Assembly: GCF_003176915.1 (NCBI RefSeq)
Contig: NZ_CP029619.1
Coordinates: 310,001-374,000 of the forward strand
Reading direction: 5' to 3'
Length of the DNA stretch: 64,000 nt
DNA from: Candidatus Cardinium hertigii
Lineage (GTDB): Bacteria; Bacteroidota; Bacteroidia; Cytophagales; Amoebophilaceae
In this document: one piece after another, positions 28,516-39,375 of the stretch
Layout: each line of letters starts with the position of its first letter
Numbering within the stretch: position 1 is the first letter of the stretch
The notes under the pieces: model-generated
Told to the model about the DNA's origin: nothing
Database searches by the model: none
What the model saw: the letters and a program-made list of their open reading frames with translations, nothing else
Position numbers and translations under genes: made by a program

Positions 28516-31500
28516 ATGTTAGGGCATATTGATGTAATGATTATAGGGTTAGCCTTAATGGGTACACTGGTCATTGGAATTTATTACGGAAGAGGTATCA
28601 AGACTTTCCAGGATTATGCTGTAGGGAATAGGAAAATGGCTACCAGTGTGCTTGCTATTTCCGTTATAGCTACCATATATGGTGGTGGAACCCTGGGGGT
28701 TAGCCTGGATCAGAACTATCGACAAGGCTTTGAAATACTTGTTATGCAATCCATTTTAGTGGCTACCATCCTCTATCTTTTTTCCAGGCTTATCACGCCA
28801 AGAATGAAGGAATTCATGGGGCATTTTTCTATAGCAGAATCTATGGGAAGTTTATATGGATCAGCCGCTCGCATCATTACCGCCCTACTTGGTATTATCC
28901 TAGCTATCGCTTTTTTAACCACTCAAATCAAGATTGGTTTTGAAATAATGTCCATGCTGTTTCCTAAAATAATATCCTTTCAAACTTATTCAACTATATT
29001 TTTAACCTTATTGGTTATCGCTTATTCTACATTTGGAGGGGCGAGAGCGGTAGCCATAACCGATGTCTATCAATTTCTTCTTTTTGGACTCTGCTTCCCT
29101 CTGCTCATTTTCGTTCTGCTATTTTTTACTGAAGATTTAGCAGCGGGCTGGAAAAAACTTACTGCTCTACCACAGTTTAACCCAAACAAAATGTGCACAG
29201 GGCGTACCCTAACAACTTTATTATTGCATTTTATACCTAGGCTTTTAGTCTTGGCTATACCTGCCTACATACAACGGTTTTATATGGCTTCCTCTGTAGG
29301 GCAAGCCGCAAAAGTGCTTAACAAAATTGTCATAGCTCCCTGTGTGATAGCTTTACTTATGTTTGGTGTTGCAGCAGCTTTACATATACGTGGAGATAGC
29401 ATTCCAACCAATCAAAACGTTTTCCACCATATACTTTCCCTTACCTATTTCCCTGGTATGTTAGGCATATTGGTAACGGCTATGATCGCATTGTTAATGT
29501 CTACTGCTGATTCTCATTTACATATTGCCTCTGTTTTATTTACCCATGACCTTTGGCCTTTTATAGCCGGTTTTACCAAGTCGCATAATTACTCGCTTAA
29601 AATTGTACGCATCGCCTCTATGGGTATAGGGATGATCAGTCTTCTGATGGTATGCCATACAACCAATATTTTGCAATTAATGTACAAAACGTACTACTTC
29701 TATTGGCCAACTGTATCGGTTCCCTTTATACTAGCTTGCTTGGGATTTAGGCCTAGATCCCTTGCTGTGTTACTAGTTATGGGTTTAAACATAATCATAG
29801 CAGCGTATTGTATTTTTTACCAAAAGCAATCTATAGCATATGATCAAATTATCGTTCCAATGATTGTAAGCGCAGGCAGCTTATTTGCCCTTCATTACCT
29901 GCTTCCCAAACGTCCCCATACCGGTTGGGTAGGTATCCCAGATAGCAGTGCCTGGGATTTACAAAACCAAATCACCAAACGCTGGTGGTTGACACGGATG
30001 CAACGATTTAAAATGTTTTGTACAAGGTCCTATCGTATAAGCGTTTTCCCTACCCAAGAACGTACCTTTGTAGCGGTAGGTTGCTATACTATTATTAATG
30101 CCATTATCGCGTTGTGCTTTATTCAAAGGCAGTATTTCCTTCCCTATGTATACCTCTATATGGCCATGATGGCCTTGGGAACCATCCTAGCGCTCTATCC
30201 AACCCTGCATGCCTATCAAAAAGGCGGAACACCGCTATTGCATGATCTATGGCCTATGCTATTGTTGTTCCTGCTCTTTATAGCCCCTATACAATTTGCT
30301 AAGTTAGGTCATTATAGCCCTATGGTTTGTGCATTAGGGGTTAGTAGCCTGGGCTTAGGTATCGTTTTACTTTCACTAGAAACAGGCAGTATCCTGTTAG
30401 CTGTAGCGTTAGGGATACATCAAGCTATACCGCCTTATACGACCTGTTTAGCTTTAGCTAGCTGGGGTCTTTCTATAGAACTTGTACTAGCTTCAATGCT
30501 TATAACGGCTGCCATAATAAGCCTTGGTATCTATAAATACCTACGAGACAAAGCAACCGCTAAACTTAACATTATCGAACTTACTAGAACCTATGAACAA
30601 AGGATTTCCTTAGAAGCCATCTATAGCCAAGCGCATTGGGCTAGATTGGATGCCACTGCTGGAGGCACCCTCTTACGAGAAATGGGCCATACCCTACAAG
30701 AAACTTTGTTGCCTATTGCAAGGAATGATCCGCATAAAGTAGAAAATGAGATAATACGCTTTAACAAGAAACTACAAAAATTCAGCGATTGTCTGGCATG
30801 GAGAGCCCAAGAAGAACGGAGCCTAAAACTTAATAAAAAAGCTATTCAACCCATCCCACTTGAATTAACTATCTTAAAAGTAAACCAGCAAATATTGGAT
30901 TTAGGGGAACCGTTAGCGCTCTTATTGCGGAAACAAACACCCATACCTGAAATAGTAGTCGATCCCACGTTATTAGCATGTTTGTTGCTGCTTAACCTAT
31001 GGGCAATCAGCAAGAGCCAACAAGCTACCGATCATATCGTAACCTTAACCCTTGCAGCTACTACCTTACAATACAGCCTAGCAACAGAGACTGCGGCTGA
31101 TCTCCCTTCCTTAACCTTACCTGCACTGGCTTTCTGTTTTAGTACGGATACAAGCCTACCAAATTTAAAACCTAGCTATAGTATCGTAGGAATGAATGCA
31201 AATGTTACCCTACCTGCTAGTGAAGCGCAGTTTTATCAATTAGAAAGCAAACAAATCGTAGAGGCTCATGGAGGCTATGTAGAAATAATAGAAAGCCCAA
31301 CAAAGGTAAGCTGCCTTTACGTATTCCCGCTGGATGGCCGTAAGGTTATGCGCTTTAAAACGTATGATCCTGTTGATCTGTTAGCTAATACCCTAGCTGA
31401 AACGGAGGAAAGCTTGGCGCAAGAGCAGGAGCTAATAGGTTTACTTACTACACAAACTACGCTTAGCGCAGAACGTATACAGCAAACCATTGCCTTTATT

Positions 31501-31983
31501 AAAAACGCTCATGGTTTAGTACGGCGTAAATCAGGTGCCCCCTACTATACCCATCCGATGGCAGTGGCCAAACTGCTGTTGGAGGCTACCCAGGATCCAG
31601 ACACTATCCTGGCTGGTTTGTTGCATGATATCGTAGAGGATACGCCTGTTACGTTATCTCAGCTGGAGCTGATGTATGGCGCTGAGGTAGCTGCTGTGGT
31701 CGATCAGGTTACCCACTTCAATACCAATGGGTATCCTTGGGAATTAGATAAATTAGAAAATAAAAATATACTCCATCAATGTAGGGATATACGTGTGGTA
31801 CAAGTAAAGCTGGCAGATCGATTGCATAATATGCGTACCTTATCTGCCCGTAAGCCATCCGACCAACAACGTATAGCTAAAGAAACCTTAGCTTTTTATA
31901 TACCGTGGGGAACAAAGCACCACGTACCTCAGCAATGGCTAGCAGAAATGCAGCGCATTTGTGAAGAGGTCCTTGCTAGTTAG
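28516..31983 (+). CDS. SSF symporter - degenerate kinase - SpoT-type HD fusion, copy 8
   Basis: 1155 residues, group B symporter half starting MLGHIDVMIIGLALMG, with GGGTLGVSLDQNYRQG after the second helix. The linker is TLLPIARNDPHKVENE with MGHTLQE. The kinase-like segment is PIPEIVVDPTLLACLL combined with NLWAISKS, a hybrid of the two variants seen in copies 4 and 5. The HD domain is the SAERIQQ/SGAPYYTHP type with GAEVAAVVDQVTHFNTNG. The protein therefore combines a group B front with the output module of copies 1 and 4. The C-terminus is CEEVLAS. All HD metal-ligand motifs are present. Confidence 0.88.
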   Translation: MLGHIDVMIIGLALMGTLVIGIYYGRGIKTFQDYAVGNRKMATSVLAISVIATIYGGGTLGVSLDQNYRQGFEILVMQSILVATILYLFSRLITPRMKEFMGHFSIAESMGSLYGSAARIITALLGIILAIAFLTTQIKIGFEIMSMLFPKIISFQTYSTIFLTLLVIAYSTFGGARAVAITDVYQFLLFGLCFPLLIFVLLFFTEDLAAGWKKLTALPQFNPNKMCTGRTLTTLLLHFIPRLLVLAIPAYIQRFYMASSVGQAAKVLNKIVIAPCVIALLMFGVAAALHIRGDSIPTNQNVFHHILSLTYFPGMLGILVTAMIALLMSTADSHLHIASVLFTHDLWPFIAGFTKSHNYSLKIVRIASMGIGMISLLMVCHTTNILQLMYKTYYFYWPTVSVPFILACLGFRPRSLAVLLVMGLNIIIAAYCIFYQKQSIAYDQIIVPMIVSAGSLFALHYLLPKRPHTGWVGIPDSSAWDLQNQITKRWWLTRMQRFKMFCTRSYRISVFPTQERTFVAVGCYTIINAIIALCFIQRQYFLPYVYLYMAMMALGTILALYPTLHAYQKGGTPLLHDLWPMLLLFLLFIAPIQFAKLGHYSPMVCALGVSSLGLGIVLLSLETGSILLAVALGIHQAIPPYTTCLALASWGLSIELVLASMLITAAIISLGIYKYLRDKATAKLNIIELTRTYEQRISLEAIYSQAHWARLDATAGGTLLREMGHTLQETLLPIARNDPHKVENEIIRFNKKLQKFSDCLAWRAQEERSLKLNKKAIQPIPLELTILKVNQQILDLGEPLALLLRKQTPIPEIVVDPTLLACLLLLNLWAISKSQQATDHIVTLTLAATTLQYSLATETAADLPSLTLPALAFCFSTDTSLPNLKPSYSIVGMNANVTLPASEAQFYQLESKQIVEAHGGYVEIIESPTKVSCLYVFPLDGRKVMRFKTYDPVDLLANTLAETEESLAQEQELIGLLTTQTTLSAERIQQTIAFIKNAHGLVRRKSGAPYYTHPMAVAKLLLEATQDPDTILAGLLHDIVEDTPVTLSQLELMYGAEVAAVVDQVTHFNTNGYPWELDKLENKNILHQCRDIRVVQVKLADRLHNMRTLSARKPSDQQRIAKETLAFYIPWGTKHHVPQQWLAEMQRICEEVLAS

Positions 31984-32215
31984 CTTATATAGTAAATGTG
32001 GTATTTCCTTTACACATAGGCACCATTTCTTCTGTATAAAAAGCCTACTTGTGCATTTTAATAATGCAAAGAACTGCTATAAGTACAGTTTTTTTCACAA
32101 AAAAAACAGATATTATGTAGGGTATAATAACTATTTTTCTGTAAAAAAAGCAAGAAATCATTATAAACATAGTTAGTAAGGTAAATTTATTATAGCGCAA
32201 TAAAGTAAAAGAGAG

Positions 32216-35200
32216 ATGCTAGGGCATATTGATGTAATGATTATAGGTTTAGCCTTAATAGGCACTTTGGTTATTGGAATTTACTACGGGAGAGATATCA
32301 AGACTTTCCAAGCGTATGCTGTAGGGAATAGAAAAATGTCTACCAGTGTAGTTGCTATTTCCCTGATAGCTACTATATATGGTGCTAGAATCCTGAATGA
32401 AGGCCTAGATGATTGCTATCGACAAGGCTTCGAAAGATTTATGAAATTATCCGTTTTAATAGCCGCTATCCTTTATTTGTTTTCCAGGCTTATCATGCCA
32501 AGAATGAAGGAATTCATGGGGCATCTTTCTATAGCAGAATCTATGGGAAGTTTATATGGGTCAGCCGCTCGCATCATTACCTCCCTACTTGGTATCGTTG
32601 TATCTATCGCTCTTTTAACAGTTCAGATCAAAGTTGGCCTTGAAATTATAACGCTTCTATTCCCTAAAATAGTACCCTTTCAAACCTATTCAACCATACT
32701 TTTAACCCTACTGATTATGGCGTATGCTACATTTGGAGGGGCGAGAGCGGTAGCCATAACCGATGTCTATCAATTTCTCCTTTTTGGGCTCTGCTTCCCT
32801 CTGCTCATTTTCGTGTTGCTATTTTCTACGGAAGATTTAGCAGCGGGCTGGCAAAAACTTACAGCTGTACCGCAGTTTAACCCAAACAAAATGTGCACAG
32901 GACATACCCTAACAACTTTATTATCTTACTTTATATATATGTCTGTACTTATGCTTGTACCTGCCTACCTACAACGGTTTTATATGGCTTCTTCTGTAGG
33001 GCAAGCCGCAAAAGTGCTTAACAAAATTGCCATAATTCCTTGTGTGATAGCTTTACTCATTTTCAGTGTTACAGCAGCTTTACATATGCATGGGGATAGT
33101 ATTCCATCCAATCAGAATGTCTTCCACTATATCCTTTCCCTTTCCTATTTTCCTGGTATGCTAGGCCTATTGGTAACGGCTATAATAGCGTTGTTGATGT
33201 CTACCGCTGATTCCAACTTACATGTTGCCTCTGTTTTATTTACCCATGACCTATGGCCTTTTATAACTAGGGTTCCCAAGTCACGTAACGGCTCGCTCAA
33301 AATTGTACGTATCGTCTCTACTGGTATAGGGATGATCAGTCTTCTGTTGGTGTTCTATACAACCAGTATTTTTCAATTAATGTGCAAAGTGATCTACCTT
33401 TATGACCCCGCTGTTTCAGTTCCCTTTATACTAGCTTGCTTGGGCTTTAGGCCTAGATCTTTTGTTGTGGTAATAGTCATGGGTTTGAACATACTCATAG
33501 CAACGTATTTTATTTTTTACCAAAAGCAAGCTGTATCACATAATCACGTTATCCTTTCAATGGTTGTAAGCGCAGGCAGCTTGTTTGCCTTACATTATCT
33601 GCTTCCTAAACGTCCCCATACCGGCTGGATAGGTATACAAGACCGTAGTGCCTGGGATTTACAAAACCAAATCACCAAACGCTGGTGGTTGACACGGATG
33701 CAACGATTTAAAATGTTTTGTACAAGGTCCTATCGTATAAGCGTTTTCCCTACCCAAGAACGTACCTTTGTAGCGGTAGGTTGCTATACTATTATTAATG
33801 CCATTATCGCGTTGTGCTTTATTCAAAGGCAGTATTTCCTTCCCTATGTATACCTCTATATGGCCATGATGGCCTTGGGAACCATCCTAGCGCTCTATCC
33901 AACCCTGCATGCCTATCAAAAAGGCGGAACACCGCTATTGCATGATCTATGGCCTATGCTATTGTTGTTCCTGCTCTTTATAGCCCCTATACAATTTGCT
34001 AAGTTAGGTCATTATAGCCCTATGGTTTGTGCATTAGGGGTTAGTAACCTGGGCTTAGGCATCGTTTTACTTTCGCTAGAAACAAGTAGTATCCTGTTAG
34101 CTGTAGCGTTAGGGATACATCAAGCTATACCGCCTTATACGCCCTGTTTAGCTTTAGCTAGCTGGGGTCTTTCTATAGAACTTGTACTAGCTTCAATGCT
34201 TATAACGGCTGCCATAATAGGCTTTGGTATCTATAAATACCTACGAGACAAAGCAACCGCTAAACTTAACATTATCGAACTTACTAGAACCTATGAACAA
34301 AGGATTTCCTTAGAAGCCATCTATAGCCAAGCGCATTGGGCTAGATTGGATGCCACTGCTGGAGGTAACCTCTTACGAGAAATGGGCCATACCCTACAAG
34401 AAACTTTGTTGCCTATTGCAAGGAATGATCCGCATAAAGTAGAAAATGAGATAATACGCTTTAACAAGAAACTACAAAAATTCAGCGATTGTCTGGCATG
34501 GAGAGCCCAAGAAGAACGGAGCCTAAAACTTAATAAAAAAGCTATTCAACCCATCCCACTTGAATTAACTATCTTAAAAGTAAATCAACAAATATTGGAC
34601 TTAGGGGAACCGTTAGCGTTGCTATTGCGTAAGCAAACAGACGTAGCTGAAATAGCAGTAGATCCCGCATTATTGGAATGCTTGCTCCTCCTCAACCTAT
34701 GGGCAATCAGCAAGAGCCAACAAGCTACCGATCATATCGTAACCTTAACCCTTGCAGCTACTACCTTGCAGTATGGTTTGACAGCAGAAACCACGGCTGA
34801 TCTCCCTTCCTTAACTTTACCTGCGCTGGCTTTCCGTTTTAGTACGGATACAAGTCTACCAAACCTAAAACCTAGCTATCGTATCACAGCAATGAACGCA
34901 AATAGTACCCTACCTGCTAGTGAAGCGCAATTTTATCAGCTAGAAAGCAAACAAATCGTAGAAGCCCACGGGGGCTATGTGGAAATAATAGAAAGTCCAA
35001 CGCAGGTAAATTGCCTTTACGTATTCCCGCTGGATGGCCGTAAGGTTATGCGCTTTAAAACATATGATCCTGCTGATCTGGTAGCTAATAAAATAGCTGA
35101 AACAGCAGAAAGCTTGGCGCAAGAGCAGGAATTGATAGGGTTACTTACGGCACAGACTACGCTTAGGGAAGAGCTTATACAGCAAACCATTGCCTTTATT

Positions 35201-35692
35201 AAAAAGGCCCATGGTTTAGTACGGCGTAAATCAGGGTCCCCCTATTATACCCATCCCATGGCGGTGGCTAAACTGCTGTTGGAGGCTACCCAAGATCCAG
35301 ACACCATCCTAGTGGGTTTGCTGCATGATATCGTAGAGGATACGCCTGTTACGCTATCTCAGCTGGAGCTGATGTATGGCAGTGAAGTAGCTGCTGTGGT
35401 CGATCAGGTTACCCACTTCAATACCAATGGGTATCCTTGGGAATTAGATAAATTAGAAAATAAAAATATACTCCATCAATGTAGGGATATACGTGTGGTA
35501 CAAGTAAAGCTGGCAGATCGATTGCATAATATGCGTACCTTATCTGCCCGTAAGCCATCCGACCAACAACGTATAGCTAAAGAAACCTTAGCTTTTTATA
35601 TACCGTGGGGAACAAAGCACCACGTACCTCAGCAATGGCTAGCAGAAATGCAGCGCATTTGTGAAGGGATTATTGCTAAGCAGCTTACATAG
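32216..35692 (+). CDS. SSF symporter - degenerate kinase - SpoT-type HD fusion, copy 9
   Basis: 1158 residues. The front end MLGHIDVMIIGLALIG resembles copy 8, but the entry motif reads YYGRDIKTFQAYAVGN (Asp for Gly and Ala for Glu), a change shared only with copy 10. The loop after the second helix is unusual (GARILNEGLDDCYRQG). The sodium-site helix is MSTADSNLHVAS. From about residue 480 to the linker it is nearly identical to copy 8, including the substitution block LYPTLHAYQKGGTPLLHDLWP. The linker is TLLPIARNDPHKVENE. The HD domain is the REELIQQ/SGSPYYTHP type up to the LLHD motif, then follows the copy 8 tail, a crossover within one domain. Catalytic motifs are intact. Confidence 0.88.
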   Translation: MLGHIDVMIIGLALIGTLVIGIYYGRDIKTFQAYAVGNRKMSTSVVAISLIATIYGARILNEGLDDCYRQGFERFMKLSVLIAAILYLFSRLIMPRMKEFMGHLSIAESMGSLYGSAARIITSLLGIVVSIALLTVQIKVGLEIITLLFPKIVPFQTYSTILLTLLIMAYATFGGARAVAITDVYQFLLFGLCFPLLIFVLLFSTEDLAAGWQKLTAVPQFNPNKMCTGHTLTTLLSYFIYMSVLMLVPAYLQRFYMASSVGQAAKVLNKIAIIPCVIALLIFSVTAALHMHGDSIPSNQNVFHYILSLSYFPGMLGLLVTAIIALLMSTADSNLHVASVLFTHDLWPFITRVPKSRNGSLKIVRIVSTGIGMISLLLVFYTTSIFQLMCKVIYLYDPAVSVPFILACLGFRPRSFVVVIVMGLNILIATYFIFYQKQAVSHNHVILSMVVSAGSLFALHYLLPKRPHTGWIGIQDRSAWDLQNQITKRWWLTRMQRFKMFCTRSYRISVFPTQERTFVAVGCYTIINAIIALCFIQRQYFLPYVYLYMAMMALGTILALYPTLHAYQKGGTPLLHDLWPMLLLFLLFIAPIQFAKLGHYSPMVCALGVSNLGLGIVLLSLETSSILLAVALGIHQAIPPYTPCLALASWGLSIELVLASMLITAAIIGFGIYKYLRDKATAKLNIIELTRTYEQRISLEAIYSQAHWARLDATAGGNLLREMGHTLQETLLPIARNDPHKVENEIIRFNKKLQKFSDCLAWRAQEERSLKLNKKAIQPIPLELTILKVNQQILDLGEPLALLLRKQTDVAEIAVDPALLECLLLLNLWAISKSQQATDHIVTLTLAATTLQYGLTAETTADLPSLTLPALAFRFSTDTSLPNLKPSYRITAMNANSTLPASEAQFYQLESKQIVEAHGGYVEIIESPTQVNCLYVFPLDGRKVMRFKTYDPADLVANKIAETAESLAQEQELIGLLTAQTTLREELIQQTIAFIKKAHGLVRRKSGSPYYTHPMAVAKLLLEATQDPDTILVGLLHDIVEDTPVTLSQLELMYGSEVAAVVDQVTHFNTNGYPWELDKLENKNILHQCRDIRVVQVKLADRLHNMRTLSARKPSDQQRIAKETLAFYIPWGTKHHVPQQWLAEMQRICEGIIAKQLT

Positions 35693-35898
35693 TAACTATA
35701 GCGTCTTTACACAGGCTTCCTTTCCTGCGCCAAAGCCTACCGGGCTAATAGCTATTACGCGTTGCTGTAGGCATAGATTTTTACACAATAATAATAGTTA
35801 CTATTAGGTATAGTAATTTTTTTTCTGTAAATAAAAGCAAGTAATCATTATAAACATAGTAAAGTACATTTTTTACAACGCAATAAAGTAAAGGAGCA

Positions 35899-38800
35899 AT
35901 GGTAAGTCATATTGATTTAATGATTATAGGGTTATCCTTAATAGGCACTTTGGTTATTGGAATTTACTACGGGAGAGATATCAAGACTTTCCAAGCGTAT
36001 GCTGTAGGGAATAGAAAAATGTCTACCAGTGTAGTTGCTATTTCCCTGATAGCTACATGGTATGGCGGTGCAACTTTGCAGATTAGGTTGGATCAGAGCT
36101 ATCGACAAGGCTTAAAGACGTATTACATCTTTTTTAGTTTTAGTTTGACTGCCATCATGTATCTTTTTTCTCGGTTTCTTACGCCAAGAATGAAGGAATT
36201 CATGGGGCATTTTTCTATAGCAGAATCTATGGGAAGCTTATATGGATCAGCCGCTCGCATCGTTACTGCCCTACTTGGTATCCTTTTGGCTATTGCTTAT
36301 TTAACCACTCAGATTAAGGTTGGTTTTGAAATTATGTCCATTTTATTCCCTAAAGTAGTACAACTTCAAACCTATTCAACCATACTTTTAATCTTATTGG
36401 TTATGGCGTATGCTACATTTGGAGGGGCAAGAGCGGTAGCTGTAACCGATGTCTATCAATTTCTCCTTTTTGGGCTTTGCTTCCCTATGCTTCTTTTCGT
36501 TTTGCTATTTTCTACGGAAGATCTAGCAACGGGCTGGAAAAAACTTACTGCTCTACCGCAGTTTAACCTAAACAAGATGTGCACAGGGAATACCTTAACA
36601 AGTTTACTTCCTGGTTTTATATCTAGGCTTTTAATTCTGGTTATACCTGCCTATATTCAACGGTTTTACATGGCTGCTTCTGTAGAGCAAGCCACAAAAG
36701 TTTTTAGTAAAGTTGCTATCATACCCTGTGTGATAGCTTTGCTTATCTTCAGTGTTACAGCAGCTTTACATATACATGGAGATAACATTCCATCCAATCA
36801 GAATGTTCTCCACTATATCCTTTCCCTTGCCTATTTCCCTGGTATGTTAGGTATATTGGTAACAGCTATGCTTGCATTGTTGATGTCTACCGCTGATTCT
36901 CACTTACATATTGCCTCTGTTTTATTTACCCATGACCTATACCCCTTTATAGCCGGGTTTACCAAGTCACACAACCGATCGCTCAAAATTATACGTATCG
37001 CTTCTATTTGTATAGGTATGATCAGCCTCTTGATGGTATTCCATACAACCAATATTCTGCAATTAATGTACAAAACGTACTACTTTTATTGGCCAGCTGT
37101 ATCGATTCCCTTTATAATAGCTTGTTTGGGATTTAGACCCAGATCTGTTGTTGTGCTAACAGCCATGGGATTGAGCATACTCATAGCAGGTATTATTATT
37201 TTTATCAAAAAACAATCTGTATCACATAATCACATTATCCTTTCAATGATTGTAAGCGCAGGTAGCTTGTTCCTTTTACACTATCTGTTTCCTAAACGTT
37301 CCCATACCGGTTGGGTAGGTATCCCAGATAGCAGTGCCTGGGATTTACAAAACCAAATCACCAAACGCTGGTGGTTGACACGGATGCAACGATTTAAAAT
37401 GTTTTGTACAAGGTCCTATCGTATAAGCGTTTTCCCTACCCAAGAACGTACCTTTGTAGCGGTAGGTTGCTATACTATTATTAATGCCATTATCGCGTTG
37501 TGCTTTATTCAAAGGCAGTATTTCCTTCCCTATGTATACCTCTATATGGCTGTAATGGCTTTGGGAACGATCCTAGCGCTCTACCCAGCCCTGCATGCTT
37601 ATCAAAAAGGCGGAACACCGCTATTGCATAATTTATGGCCTATGCTATTGTTTCTTCTGCTTTTTATTGCGCCCCTTCAATTTGCTAAACTAGGACACTA
37701 TAGCCCTATGGTTTGTGCATTATGGGTTAGTAACCTGGGCTTAGGCATCGTTTTACTTTCGCTAGAAACAAGTAGTATCCTGTTAGCTGTAGCGTTAGGG
37801 ATACATCAAGCTATACCGCCTTATACGACCTGTTTAGCTTTAGCTAGCTGGGGTCTTTCTATAGAACTTGTACTAGCTTCAATGCTTATAACGGCTGCCA
37901 TAATAGGCCTTGGTATCTATAAATACCTACGAGACAAAGCAACCGCTAAACTTAACATTATCGAACTTACTAGAACCTATGAACAAAGGATTTCCTTAGA
38001 AGCCATCTATAGCCAAGCGCATTGGGCTAGATTGGATGCCACTGCTGGAGGTACCCTTTTACGAGAAATGGGCCATGCACTACAAGAAATCAGTGAAGTC
38101 CTCTATAAACAGAATCCAACTGGTTTACGGAACGAAATAGTATCCTTTAATAAAAAACTACAAAAGTTCAGCGATTGCTTAGCATGGAGAGCCCAAGAAG
38201 AACGTAGCCTAAAACTTAATAAAAAATCTATTCAGCCCACCCCGCTTGAATCAACTATTCTAATAGTAAATCAACAAATATTGGACTTAGGGGAACCGTT
38301 AGCGTTGCTATTGCGTAAGCAAACAGACGTAGCTGAAATAGCAGTAGATCCCGCATTATTGGAGTGCTTGCTCCTCCTCAACCTATGGGCAATCAGCAAG
38401 AGCCAACAAGCTACCGATCATATCGTAACCTTAACCCTTGCCGCTACTACCTTGCAATACGGCCTAGCAACAGAAACTGCGGCTGATCTCCCTTCCTTAA
38501 CCTTACCTGCGCTGGCTTTCTATTTTAGTACGGGTACAAGCCTACCAAACCTGAAACCTAGCTATCGTATCACAGCAATGAACGCAAATACTGCCCTACC
38601 TGCTAGTGAAGCGCAGTTTTATCAACTAGAAAGCAACCAAATTGTAGAAGCCCACGGGGGCTATGTAGAAATAATAGAAAGCCCAACACAGGTAAATTGC
38701 CTTTACGTATTCCCGCTGGATGGCCGTAAGGTTATGCGCTTTAAAACGTATGATCCTGCTGATCTGGTAGCTAATAAAATAGCTGAAACAGCAGAAAGCT

Positions 38801-39375
38801 TGGCGCAAGAGCAGGAATTGATAGGGTTACTTACGGCACAGACTACGCTTAGGGAAGAGCTTATACAGCAAATCATTGCCTTTATTAAAAACGCCCATGG
38901 TTTAGTACGGCGTAAATCAGGGTCTCCCTACTATACCCATCTGATGGCAGTAGCCAAACTGCTGTTGGAAGCTACCCAGGATCCTGACACCATCCTAGCG
39001 GGTTTGTTGCATGATATCGTAGAGGATACACCTGTTACGCTACCTCAGCTGGAGCTGATGTATGGCAGTGAAGTAGCTACTATGGTCGATCAGGTTACCC
39101 ACTACAATACCAATGGCTACCCTTGGAAATTAGATAAAGTAGCAAATAAACATATACTCCATCAATGTAGGGATATACGTGTGGTACAAGTAAAGCTAGC
39201 AGATCGATTGCATAATATGCGTACGTTATCTGCCCGTAAGCCATCCGATCAACAGCGTATAGCGCAGGAAACCTTAGCTTTTTATATCCCGTGGGGGAAA
39301 AACCATAAGGCGCCTCAGCAATGGTTAGCAGAAATGCAGCGCATTTGTGAAGGGATTATTACTAAGCAGCTTTAA
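35899..39375 (+). CDS. SSF symporter - degenerate kinase - SpoT-type HD fusion, copy 10
   Basis: 1158 residues; starts MVSHIDLMIIGLSLIG and shares the YYGRDIKTFQAYAVGN motif with copy 9. The second-helix loop is WYGGATLQIRLDQSYRQG followed by a distinctive hydrophobic run (KTYYIFFSFSLTAIMY). From about residue 480 it is almost identical to copy 7, including the linker ISEVLYKQNPTGLRNE. The HD domain has two private changes near motifs: YYTHLMAVA (Leu for Pro after the first His) and EVATMVDQ. The His, HD and LADRLHN ligands are retained. This is the last intact copy of the tandem array; a 366-base gap and a convergent gene follow. Confidence 0.87.
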   Translation: MVSHIDLMIIGLSLIGTLVIGIYYGRDIKTFQAYAVGNRKMSTSVVAISLIATWYGGATLQIRLDQSYRQGLKTYYIFFSFSLTAIMYLFSRFLTPRMKEFMGHFSIAESMGSLYGSAARIVTALLGILLAIAYLTTQIKVGFEIMSILFPKVVQLQTYSTILLILLVMAYATFGGARAVAVTDVYQFLLFGLCFPMLLFVLLFSTEDLATGWKKLTALPQFNLNKMCTGNTLTSLLPGFISRLLILVIPAYIQRFYMAASVEQATKVFSKVAIIPCVIALLIFSVTAALHIHGDNIPSNQNVLHYILSLAYFPGMLGILVTAMLALLMSTADSHLHIASVLFTHDLYPFIAGFTKSHNRSLKIIRIASICIGMISLLMVFHTTNILQLMYKTYYFYWPAVSIPFIIACLGFRPRSVVVLTAMGLSILIAGIIIFIKKQSVSHNHIILSMIVSAGSLFLLHYLFPKRSHTGWVGIPDSSAWDLQNQITKRWWLTRMQRFKMFCTRSYRISVFPTQERTFVAVGCYTIINAIIALCFIQRQYFLPYVYLYMAVMALGTILALYPALHAYQKGGTPLLHNLWPMLLFLLLFIAPLQFAKLGHYSPMVCALWVSNLGLGIVLLSLETSSILLAVALGIHQAIPPYTTCLALASWGLSIELVLASMLITAAIIGLGIYKYLRDKATAKLNIIELTRTYEQRISLEAIYSQAHWARLDATAGGTLLREMGHALQEISEVLYKQNPTGLRNEIVSFNKKLQKFSDCLAWRAQEERSLKLNKKSIQPTPLESTILIVNQQILDLGEPLALLLRKQTDVAEIAVDPALLECLLLLNLWAISKSQQATDHIVTLTLAATTLQYGLATETAADLPSLTLPALAFYFSTGTSLPNLKPSYRITAMNANTALPASEAQFYQLESNQIVEAHGGYVEIIESPTQVNCLYVFPLDGRKVMRFKTYDPADLVANKIAETAESLAQEQELIGLLTAQTTLREELIQQIIAFIKNAHGLVRRKSGSPYYTHLMAVAKLLLEATQDPDTILAGLLHDIVEDTPVTLPQLELMYGSEVATMVDQVTHYNTNGYPWKLDKVANKHILHQCRDIRVVQVKLADRLHNMRTLSARKPSDQQRIAQETLAFYIPWGKNHKAPQQWLAEMQRICEGIITKQL

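Noticed and set aside
3102-39375. Active histidine kinase function of the array proteins
   Set aside because: The kinase-like module has IVEAHGG and an N-box-like segment but no DxGxG nucleotide-binding box, and no response regulator gene is nearby.
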